Source: an uncultured Prevotellaceae bacterium (GTDB taxonomy: Bacteria > Bacteroidota > Bacteroidia > Bacteroidales > Bacteroidaceae). Taken from it: a DNA stretch of 10,537 nucleotides. The notes beneath the pieces were generated by a model. The model ran no database searches. It saw only the letters and a program-made list of their open reading frames with translations, and was not told the DNA's origin. Shown here piece by piece: positions 1 through 4,965 of the stretch (the first letter of the stretch is position 1; each line of letters starts with the position of its first letter). A program made the translations under genes and the position numbers. The stretch is from contig CAMJLI010000062.1 in NCBI GenBank assembly GCA_946406585.1, forward strand, positions 1 through 10,537. The letters are read 5' to 3'.

Positions 1-203
1 CGACCATCATCAACACCCACGACATGAACAGTGTGATGGGAATAGGCGAGAACATAATCTTCATCTACAAGGGTCACAAGGACTGGCAAGGACATAGCAG
101 TGAAATAATGAACTCGACGAACAAGCGCCTCACCGACTTCATCTTTGCCAGCGATTTGCTGAAGGAGATGCGCACTGCCGTGAACAAGAATCAACATCAA
201 TGA
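1..203 (+). CDS. ABC transporter ATP-binding protein, MlaF-like, C-terminal end (5' part outside window)
   Basis: This is the 3' end of a gene entering from the left; reading starts at base 3 and gives 66 codons before TGA at 201-203. The visible peptide opens with TIINTHDMNSV, which fits the H-loop (switch) region of an ABC ATPase: the Thr-His-Asp after a hydrophobic strand is the histidine that senses the ATP gamma-phosphate. It is followed by the usual tail containing IIFIYKG and TDFIFASDLL. In Bacteroidota this combination is typical of the ATPase of Mce/Mla-type lipid transporters, which moves phospholipids between outer and inner membrane together with an MlaE-like permease and an MlaD-like MCE protein, normally encoded next to it. 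Walker A, signature and Walker B motifs lie outside the window, so the subfamily is inferred from the tail alone. A hairpin begins one base after the stop. Confidence 0.8.
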   Translation, partial: TIINTHDMNSVMGIGENIIFIYKGHKDWQGHSSEIMNSTNKRLTDFIFASDLLKEMRTAVNKNQHQ

Positions 204-239
204 CAAGCAGGCAAGCGGCCAATTTTGGCCACCTGTTTG
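204..239. terminator. Hairpin directly after the ABC gene stop codon
   Basis: An outer stem, 204-211 (caagcagg) with 232-239 (cctgtttg), pairs fully if one G-U is allowed. An inner stem, 217-221 (ggcca) with 226-230 (tggcc), closes on the loop attt. A 5-base/1-base internal loop separates them. It starts one base after the TGA of the ABC gene. No T-run follows on either strand, so a classical intrinsic terminator is not proven; it may be a 3' end stabiliser or the first half of a double terminator with the next hairpin. Confidence 0.45.
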
Positions 240-240
240 G

Positions 241-280
241 CACAAATGGGGGTGGATTTGCCAATCCGCCCCCATTTGTG
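241..280. terminator. 18-bp inverted repeat between convergent genes, probable bidirectional terminator
   Basis: Left arm 241-258 (cacaaatgggggtggatt) and right arm 263-280 are reverse complements except for one T/G position, which pairs as a wobble in RNA. The loop is four bases (259-262, tgcc). The stem lies between the ABC gene end (203) and the end of the minus-strand WecB-like gene (317), where a shared terminator is expected. Neither flank has a T-tract, so termination without U-run, RNA processing or mRNA end protection are all possible. It is the strongest hairpin I saw in the window. Confidence 0.65.
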
Positions 281-316
281 ATAAACAGTCTTGTTGCAAC
301 CATTTTGTTGCAGCCA

Positions 317-1411
317 TCACGAGAGTAGTATCTGCACGATGCGCTCGGCAGCCCTCCCATCCCATCTGTCGGGTATGTTGCTTGGCTTCCATCTCCCAGC
401 CACCATGTCGGCAACAGCCTCGCCCAACCTTTGCGAGTCTTCCCCCACGAGCACGTTGCTGCCCGTGCGCACAGTCTCTATATGTTCGGTGTAGCTGTTG
501 AGCGTGGCACAAGGCACGCCATTGAACGTGGCTTCCTCCGCCACATTGCCCGAATCAGTCACTATTCCCTTGGCATGAGCCGTGAGATATCCAAATTCCA
601 GATACCCCATTGGTGGTACGAAATGGAACTTGTCGAGAGGCACATTGATAGTAGCCAGCAGGGATGCCACCACCTTTCGGGCATTATCCCTCAACGGAGC
701 CACGACATGCGTGTCGCCAGCCGCCTCGAGCATAGCCTTGAGCATCTGTCTGAGATTGTCGCCATCCGCCATCAAAGCCTTGCGATTGAGCGTGAACACC
801 AGATACTGCCCTTGGTCGAGGTGCAGTTGGTCGAGCACTTCCGGGCGTCGCAGCCGCCCATAATTAGCCCTTAGAGTGTCCATGAGTATGTTGCCCACTT
901 GGTAGACTTGCGACCTCTGCACCCCCTCTCTCGATACGGTGTTGCTCGCCCCCTCTCCAGCCGTGAAGAGCAAGTCGGAGAGTCCGTCGATGACAAGACG
1001 GTTGATTTCCTTTGGCATCTTTATATCGAACGAGCGAGTGCCGGCAACGAGATGAGCCAATCGTATTCCCTGTTTCTTTGTCACGATGGCAGCCGCCATG
1101 GTAGAAGCCAGGTCATCGACCACGATGACGACATCAGTGGGGTTTTGTTCGAGATATTTTTCAAACTCACCCATCACTCTTCCAGTCAGTTCATTGAGGC
1201 TGACGCAGTCCACCCCCATGAACACGTCGGGGCGTCGCATCTGCAAGTCGTCGAACAGCGACTGCTCCAGCGTGGAGTCATTCTCTATACCAGCATAGAC
1301 AAGCTTGCAGTTCACGTCCTTGCCCTGAGACTTCGCCTTGTCGATAGCCTTCATGATTGGGGCCACCTTTATGAAATTGGGGCGTGCCCCTGCCACGATA
1401 CAAATATTCAT
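317..1411 (-). CDS. UDP-N-acetylglucosamine 2-epimerase (WecB)-like protein with altered catalytic residues
   Basis: The 364-aa product has the length and layout of non-hydrolysing UDP-GlcNAc 2-epimerases (GT-B fold; interconvert UDP-GlcNAc and UDP-ManNAc for surface polysaccharides). Family signatures seen: GARPNFIK at 8-15 with Lys15, VVDDLAST at 97-104 (Asp100 at the E. coli WecB Asp95 position), PKEINR at 133-138 (Glu135 for Glu131), and TDSGNVAEEA at 285-294. Two positions differ. The HVEAG motif reads HLVAGTR (120-126), so catalytic Glu117 is Val122; the GHRRE motif reads TLNRKA (207-212), so His213 is Asn209. DSGG is DSGN and TER is TEH. Classical epimerase activity is therefore doubtful; a binding or regulatory protein, or another reaction, is possible. 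The ATG lies 7 bases after the SPFH stop with an AAGG stretch upstream, so it is probably the last gene of that operon. The stop is TGA at 317-319. Confidence 0.85.
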   Translation of the reverse strand: MNICIVAGARPNFIKVAPIMKAIDKAKSQGKDVNCKLVYAGIENDSTLEQSLFDDLQMRRPDVFMGVDCVSLNELTGRVMGEFEKYLEQNPTDVVIVVDDLASTMAAAIVTKKQGIRLAHLVAGTRSFDIKMPKEINRLVIDGLSDLLFTAGEGASNTVSREGVQRSQVYQVGNILMDTLRANYGRLRRPEVLDQLHLDQGQYLVFTLNRKALMADGDNLRQMLKAMLEAAGDTHVVAPLRDNARKVVASLLATINVPLDKFHFVPPMGYLEFGYLTAHAKGIVTDSGNVAEEATFNGVPCATLNSYTEHIETVRTGSNVLVGEDSQRLGEAVADMVAGRWKPSNIPDRWDGRAAERIVQILLS

Positions 1412-1418
1412 TATATAC

Positions 1419-2372
1419 TTATCCTTGTTTGAAAAGATCCTTTATGCCACCCAAGCTGCCAAGCAGGTTAGTAGCCTCGTAGGGCAGGTAGATGGTCTTG
1501 GAATCCTGCCCGGAAGCCAGTTCTTGTAGCATCTGGATATACTTCTGCGCCAGGAGGTAGTTGGCGGGGTTGGACGAGTCGCCTACAGCCTCTGTGATTT
1601 TCTGTATAGCCACCGCCTCAGCCTCAGCCTTTCTGATACGAGCCTGCGCCACACCTTCAGCCTCGAGGATGGCTTGCTGCTTCAGAGCTTCAGCACGGTT
1701 GATGGTGGCAGCCTTGTCGCCTTCCGACTGCAGTATTTGAGATTGTTTCTGACCTTCGCTGGTGAGGATGACGGCACGTTTGTTTCTCTCTGCCTGCATC
1801 TGCTTCTCCATGGCCTGCAGCACACTCTGCGGAGGTGTGATGTCTTGCAATTCCACTCTGTTCACCTTGATACCCCACTTGTTGGTGGCATCATCGAGCA
1901 CAGCACGCAACTTGGTGTTCACGGTGTCGCGCGAAGTGAGAGTCTGGTCGAGTTCCATCTCGCCAATGATGTTTCTCAGTGTGGTCTGCGTGAGTTTCTC
2001 GATAGCATTAGGCAGGTTGCTGATTTCATACACCGCCTTGAAAGGGTCTACGATTTGGAAATATAGCAATGCATTGATTTGCATTTGGATATTATCCTTT
2101 GTGATTACGTTCTGCTTGTCGAAATCATAGACCTGCTCTCTAAGGTCGATGTCGCTTGAGTAGACATATCTTCCCCTGGTAAGCGTCACGATGCTCTTGG
2201 CGCTGTCGATGAAAGGGATGATGATGTTGATGCCAGGTTGCAGAGTGGCATGATACTTTCCAAGCCGCTCAATGATTTTCGTTTCCGACTGAGGTATGAT
2301 GACAAGCGTCTTCTTTGCGATGAGCACCACCAATGCAATGATGGCCAGCAAAACGATTACTGTAGTGGACAT
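1419..2372 (-). CDS. qmcA: SPFH/band-7 (QmcA/stomatin-like) membrane protein
   Basis: The 317-aa product starts with one hydrophobic segment (about residues 4-20, IVLLAIIALVVLI) followed by Lys-Lys, which would anchor it in the inner membrane. The SPFH domain (about 23-185) begins with the typical pattern PQSETKIIERLGKY and LQPGINIIIPFID. Next comes a long charged Ala/Glu/Gln/Lys-rich coiled-coil region (about 188-262), and a tail with YLPYEATNLLGSLGGI, which matches QmcA/YbbK proteins. Such proteins oligomerise into large membrane assemblies that organise microdomains and modulate membrane proteases (for example QmcA/HflKC with FtsH). The gene lies 55 bases after the NfeD gene, the standard SPFH-NfeD pairing, and ends 7 bases before the WecB-like gene. 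The ATG at 2372-2370 has no evident Shine-Dalgarno sequence. The family is certain; the symbol is by closest resemblance. Confidence 0.93.
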   Translation of the reverse strand: MSTTVIVLLAIIALVVLIAKKTLVIIPQSETKIIERLGKYHATLQPGINIIIPFIDSAKSIVTLTRGRYVYSSDIDLREQVYDFDKQNVITKDNIQMQINALLYFQIVDPFKAVYEISNLPNAIEKLTQTTLRNIIGEMELDQTLTSRDTVNTKLRAVLDDATNKWGIKVNRVELQDITPPQSVLQAMEKQMQAERNKRAVILTSEGQKQSQILQSEGDKAATINRAEALKQQAILEAEGVAQARIRKAEAEAVAIQKITEAVGDSSNPANYLLAQKYIQMLQELASGQDSKTIYLPYEATNLLGSLGGIKDLFKQG

Positions 2373-2427
2373 TGTGTTCTGTGTTTATGTTAAACAAATA
2401 AATACCTTTTCTAATAACAAAAGAGGG

Positions 2428-2877
2428 TCAGATTTTCTCCACAGTGATGATGATGCTGTCTCTTGCCATCACCTTCACTTGTGCTCCAGTCTCTATCTTG
2501 CTGCCATCCTGCGAGACAGCCTTCCAGTCGTCGCCGTCGATAGACACTCTGCCGAACCCCTTTTCCTCTATGGTCTGCGACACCTTTCCTATTCGCCCGA
2601 TTATGGCATCTGCATTGCTCACCCTGTTTTCGTCGTTACGATGCAGGTATCTCAATGCCACAGGTCTGATGAAATAGATGCTCAACAGAGAGCATAGAGC
2701 CATGGCTATGAGCTGTGGAATGATTCCCATTCCAATGGCTGCAGTGAGAGATGCACCCAGTCCGCCGATGGCGAAGCACAGGATGAACAAGTCGCCAGAC
2801 CCCAGCTCAAGCATGAGGCAAACCACAGATACAAGAATCCAGATGAGCCAGACGTGTTGTGTGAGATATTCTATCAT
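2428..2877 (-). CDS. NfeD family membrane protein (short, protease-less type)
   Basis: The 149-aa protein has three hydrophobic segments (about residues 8-24, 29-49 and 51-70) and then a soluble C-terminal domain (about 92-147) with the NfeD OB-fold pattern: IIGRIGKVSQTI, GFGRVSIDGDDW and GAQVKVMARDS. The MLELGSGD motif at 22-29 matches the start of the membrane part in this family. The length corresponds to short NfeD1b/YbbJ-type proteins, which lack the ClpP-like serine protease domain of long NfeD1a. Short NfeD proteins work with the neighbouring SPFH protein, here the next gene, perhaps as partner or organiser of the SPFH assembly. It sits directly downstream of a 9-bp tandem repeat and has no visible TAnnTTTG promoter of its own, so it is probably expressed with the upstream M48 gene. 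Confidence 0.9.
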   Translation of the reverse strand: MIEYLTQHVWLIWILVSVVCLMLELGSGDLFILCFAIGGLGASLTAAIGMGIIPQLIAMALCSLLSIYFIRPVALRYLHRNDENRVSNADAIIGRIGKVSQTIEEKGFGRVSIDGDDWKAVSQDGSKIETGAQVKVMARDSIIITVEKI

Positions 2878-2896
2878 GATGATAATTTTTTATAGT

Positions 2897-2968
2897 GGGA
2901 GTAATCGGAGTAATCAGAATAATCTGAATAATCGGAGTAATCGGAGTACTCGGAGTACTCGGAATTAT
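2897..2968. repeat. Eight tandem copies of a 9-bp unit (cggagtaat)
   Basis: Eight consecutive 9-bp units fill most of the gap between the M48 stop and the NfeD start. In plus-strand order they are gggagtaat, cggagtaat, cagaataat, ctgaataat, cggagtaat, cggagtact, cggagtact, cggaattat. The period is exact with no indels; variation is by substitution. The two most divergent units (2915-2932) form a small palindrome, tcaga/tctga. In the transcribed (minus) sense the unit reads attactccg. The array begins 20 bases upstream of the NfeD ATG. It is not a CRISPR (no spacers) and shows no coding signal. Its length could change by slippage and so alter expression of the SPFH/NfeD genes, but that is inference. 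Confidence 0.9.
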
Positions 2969-2974
2969 ACATTG

Positions 2975-3796
2975 CTATCTCTTTTTATAATACTTCAAGG
3001 CCTCGGGCAAGATTCTCTTCAAGTTGGCGACACGCTGTGCGTCGGAGGGGTGAGTGCTGAACCATTCGGGAGTGGTCGAGCCAACATTGCTGGAAGCCAT
3101 TCTCTGCCAAAAGGTGATGGCCTCGTTGGGGTCATAACCCGCCATGGCAGCAAAGATAAGGCCTATGTGGTCGGCTTCCGTCTCGTTGTCTCTTGAATAT
3201 TTCAAAGTAGCCATGTTGGAGCCGAGCCCGTAAAGCTGTGACAACACGGAAGAGGTGGCGGTATTTTGGCCTGAGACAGCCGTTATTGCAGTATTGACAA
3301 TGCCTCCCAGCAATTCCTGGTTCTGCTGCTTTGTCATCTGCTCAGAAGAGTGGTAAGCCACGGCATGCGCTATCTCATGCCCCAGCACCACAGCCAGAGC
3401 AGCTTCAGTCTTGGTGACAGGGAGCAACCCCTCGTAGACGACGATTTTTCCTCCCGGCATGCAGAAAGCATTCATTTGCTTGTCCTGCACGAGATTGAAT
3501 TCCCATTTATAGTTGCTCACTTCACTGGCATATCCGTTGTTCTTCAGGTATGTCTCCACGGCAGCAGCAAGTTTCTGCCCCACCCTCCTTACCATGGCCG
3601 TATTTGCGGCATTGGTGGACAATTTCGAGGAACTGACGTATTTTTTGTATTCATTGAGACTCAACGACAGCAAAGTAGCATTGTCGGCACTCACTTTCTG
3701 CTTGCGCCCAGTCACGGGCACCACACGTGTCACACCGGCACAGGCCAACAGCAACAGTGAGACCAGTGTCAAGGTTATTAATTTCGTCTTTTTCAT
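2975..3796 (-). CDS. M48 family zinc metalloprotease, lipoprotein
   Basis: The 273-aa protein starts with a lipoprotein signal: positive MKKTK, a hydrophobic stretch and the lipobox LLAC with Cys19. No acidic run follows the Cys, so the Bacteroidota surface-export signal seems absent and a periplasm-facing lipoprotein is more likely. The protease core carries HEIAH at 140-144 (zinc ligands His140 and His144, catalytic Glu141) and the third-ligand motif NETEADHIG, with Glu207 as probable ligand. STHPSDAQR near 247-255 contains the C-terminal His (His249) that acts as a switch in BepA-type enzymes. This resembles BepA/LoiP-like proteases, which degrade misassembled envelope proteins. The usual BepA TPR domain is missing. 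Neighbours are a PH-domain membrane protein upstream and NfeD/SPFH downstream, which fits envelope protein quality control. Confidence 0.93.
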   Translation of the reverse strand: MKKTKLITLTLVSLLLLACAGVTRVVPVTGRKQKVSADNATLLSLSLNEYKKYVSSSKLSTNAANTAMVRRVGQKLAAAVETYLKNNGYASEVSNYKWEFNLVQDKQMNAFCMPGGKIVVYEGLLPVTKTEAALAVVLGHEIAHAVAYHSSEQMTKQQNQELLGGIVNTAITAVSGQNTATSSVLSQLYGLGSNMATLKYSRDNETEADHIGLIFAAMAGYDPNEAITFWQRMASSNVGSTTPEWFSTHPSDAQRVANLKRILPEALKYYKKR

Positions 3797-3852
3797 AACA
3801 AGTAGGTGTTAATCAAATTATTGGTATTTTGTCTTTTGTTATTGCACTGATT

Positions 3853-4368
3853 TTATATGGTCAACTTGCCGTCAGGCAGGTTGACAGAGTTAGCCCCCTC
3901 TGTCATCGTGGTGCTGATCTTGTCAATCTGCTCATTGATTCTTGTGCTGAACCACATCGGACTGCGCACATACTTGAAAACGTCCTTGTCTTCACCGGTA
4001 GAGACAATGACATCACCGTAATCAAGAATTCTCCCCATGACCGACTGCCTTACGTTGATGCTTTCGCACTTCCTGAGCATCAGTTCCTTTGAGTTGCGCA
4101 TTATTATGCCCGTCTTGAGTATTATGCGCTTGTTGGTGAGCACGAACTTCTTCCCGTTGTTGATTACCAAATACCACAATGCAGCTAGCACTATCAAGAT
4201 GCCGCTGAAAATAAGTCGTGTTCCCAGGGTGTTTTCCCCTATGGGTATGAACGGAAATACTATGGCTAGCAGCGCCAATGAGATAGGCAGGAGAAACATG
4301 ATATAGTGGAATTTTGCCTCGCAAATCACCGTTTCTCCCTCCATCATGTTGCTTTTTGGTATCGACAT
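3853..4368 (-). CDS. Bacterial PH-domain (bPH_2/YdbS-like) membrane protein
   Basis: The 171-aa protein has two hydrophobic segments (about residues 22-43 and 49-69) separated by a short loop, then a bacterial PH-like domain (about 74-140). That domain shows the family pattern FVLTNKRIILKTGII, followed by CESINVRQSVMGRILDYGDVIV. Both ends should face the cytoplasm. The biochemical role of this family is not settled; proteins of this type scaffold at the membrane. It is the first gene of a minus-strand series and lies 56 bases from the M48 gene. A promoter match lies just upstream. The ATG at 4368 is used here; Met8 or Met9 would be alternatives, removing only the short leader before MEGETV. 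There is no Shine-Dalgarno sequence. Confidence 0.85.
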   Translation of the reverse strand: MSIPKSNMMEGETVICEAKFHYIMFLLPISLALLAIVFPFIPIGENTLGTRLIFSGILIVLAALWYLVINNGKKFVLTNKRIILKTGIIMRNSKELMLRKCESINVRQSVMGRILDYGDVIVSTGEDKDVFKYVRSPMWFSTRINEQIDKISTTMTEGANSVNLPDGKLTI

Positions 4369-4393
4369 ATCTTAAACGTGTTGTTTTCATCAG

Positions 4394-4429
4394 CAAATGT
4401 AGTTATTTTTTTTTAATTGTATGCAAAAA
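4394..4429 (-). promoter_or_regulatory. Bacteroidota-type promoter for the PH/M48/NfeD/SPFH/WecB-like cluster
   Basis: Read on the minus strand, 4401-4394 is TACATTTG, a full match to the Bacteroidota -7 element TAnnTTTG. Upstream, 4429-4424 reads TTTTTG and can serve as the -33 element; the 22-base spacing is slightly long. A nine-base A-run (minus sense) lies between them. Transcription would start about 15-20 bases before the PH-domain ATG at 4368. Confidence 0.55.
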
Positions 4430-4521
4430 GGGAGCAAAAAGATGATGGCATTCTTCTTTTTCCTGCCTTTGATTAATCCATCCCATTTCCATGCAGGTTG
4501 AAAATCCATCATTTTTAGGTA

Positions 4522-4552
4522 TTGCAGAGATGCCTCCCAACACTTACCTTTG
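4522..4552 (+). promoter_or_regulatory. Strong Bacteroidota-type promoter with no recognised gene immediately downstream
   Basis: TTG at 4522-4524 is followed by exactly 20 bases and then TACCTTTG at 4545-4552, continued by C, giving TTG-N20-TAnnTTTGC. This is among the best promoter matches in the window and has the same spacing as the one before the outer-membrane gene. The start site would be near 4558-4560. The next recognised gene starts only at 4966, so it drives either a leader of about 400 nt, a small RNA or the short ORF at 4561. Confidence 0.6.
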
Positions 4553-4560
4553 CACCGAGA

Positions 4561-4668
4561 ATGCATCACGACGAAAAAGAGGCCCATTTTTTGTTTCATG
4601 CGTTTCAAATAGTAAAGTGTTACAGGTCTATCAGCCAGATAGGCCCTACCATAAGAATTGATTCATAA
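4561..4668 (+). CDS. Possible 35-aa leaderless small protein or gene remnant
   Basis: An ATG 8 bases after the TACCTTTG element opens a 35-codon frame ending with TAA at 4666-4668. The peptide starts MHHDEKEAHFLFH and ends PTIRIDS. I do not recognise it. It has no signal peptide or clear membrane segment, and its composition does not by itself argue for or against coding. Support comes only from position: the predicted start site falls at or just before the ATG, the same arrangement as in the outer-membrane gene at 9405. It could equally be a chance frame inside a noncoding leader or small RNA, or the 5' stub of a lost gene. Confidence 0.2.
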   Translation: MHHDEKEAHFLFHAFQIVKCYRSISQIGPTIRIDS

Positions 4669-4685
4669 TGTTTGTGTATAGTGTT

Positions 4686-4771
4686 GAATGTCAGATAGGA
4701 TTATGATATCAGCCCAACAGCCATAATTATCGGGCTGCCCGTAGTGATACGCGCATCTTTCCCTGACATTC
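4686..4771. repeat. Nested inverted repeats in the intergenic region
   Basis: The outer arms gaatgtcag (4686-4694) and ctgacattc (4763-4771) are perfect 9-bp complements 68 bases apart. Nested inside are cagccc (4710-4715) and gggctg (4732-4737), perfect 6-bp complements. Together they could fold as a closed RNA structure in a transcript from the 4522-4552 promoter. There is no T-run after it, so it does not look like a terminator. I do not recognise it as a known riboswitch class. Confidence 0.35.
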
Positions 4772-4826
4772 TCAATATTTCCTATATTCATTCTCCATAT
4801 TTCCGGAATCCATTTCCCATGACACC

Positions 4827-4866
4827 TTGGCGCCCAATTTTGGTTGAGCATGAAACAGTGCGCCAA
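4827..4866. repeat. Inverted repeat upstream of the arabinofuranosidase gene
   Basis: Arms ttggcgc (4827-4833) and gcgccaa (4860-4866) are perfect 7-bp complements around a 26-base loop. The pairing extends by two more bases with one bulged A. The loop itself begins with the palindromic ccaattttgg (4834-4843). It may be an RNA stem in a long leader or a regulator site about 70 bases before the proximal promoter element; nothing in the sequence decides between these. Confidence 0.3.
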
Positions 4867-4881
4867 AGGGAGGAAAACTTC

Positions 4882-4898
4882 TGTAAAATGTTGTAAAA
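4882..4898 (+). promoter_or_regulatory. Phased direct repeat tgtaaaa, candidate regulator site
   Basis: TGTAAAA occurs at 4882-4888 and again at 4892-4898, a 10-bp step that places both copies on the same face of the helix. They end about 36 bases before the proximal -7 element at 4935. The place is suitable for an activator bound as a tandem dimer, such as an AraC-type or hybrid two-component regulator, which often control glycosidase genes in Bacteroidota. The region is AT-rich and chance occurrence is possible. Confidence 0.25.
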
Positions 4899-4934
4899 AA
4901 ACCAAACATAGGATGGTAGTTGGCAAAAAAGTCG

Positions 4935-4942
4935 TAATTTTG
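4935..4942 (+). promoter_or_regulatory. Proximal -7 element for the arabinofuranosidase gene
   Basis: TAATTTTG at 4935-4942, followed by C, fully matches TAnnTTTG and lies 24 bases before the ATG at 4966. No good TTG/TTTG is found 19-21 bases upstream (GATG at 4912-4915), so the promoter looks activator-dependent rather than constitutive. The leader between it and the ATG is A-rich with no Shine-Dalgarno sequence, as is usual in Bacteroidota. Confidence 0.5.
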
Positions 4943-4965
4943 CAAAAACAAATCACAATATAACA

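Noticed and set aside
317..1411. Pseudogene call for the WecB-like gene
   Set aside because: The frame is complete, of normal family length and conserved outside the active-site changes, so loss of function by decay is not supported.
2897..2968. CRISPR array
   Set aside because: The 9-bp units are directly adjacent with no spacers, and no cas gene is present.
4390..4608. 72-codon minus-strand frame in the intergenic region
   Set aside because: It overlaps both the promoter of the PH gene and the plus-strand promoter at 4522-4552, and its Lys-rich composition follows from AT-rich DNA.
4663..4956. 97-codon minus-strand frame upstream of the arabinofuranosidase
   Set aside because: Its composition is irregular with many Cys, His and Trp, no domain is seen, and it covers the proximal promoter element; probably noncoding.
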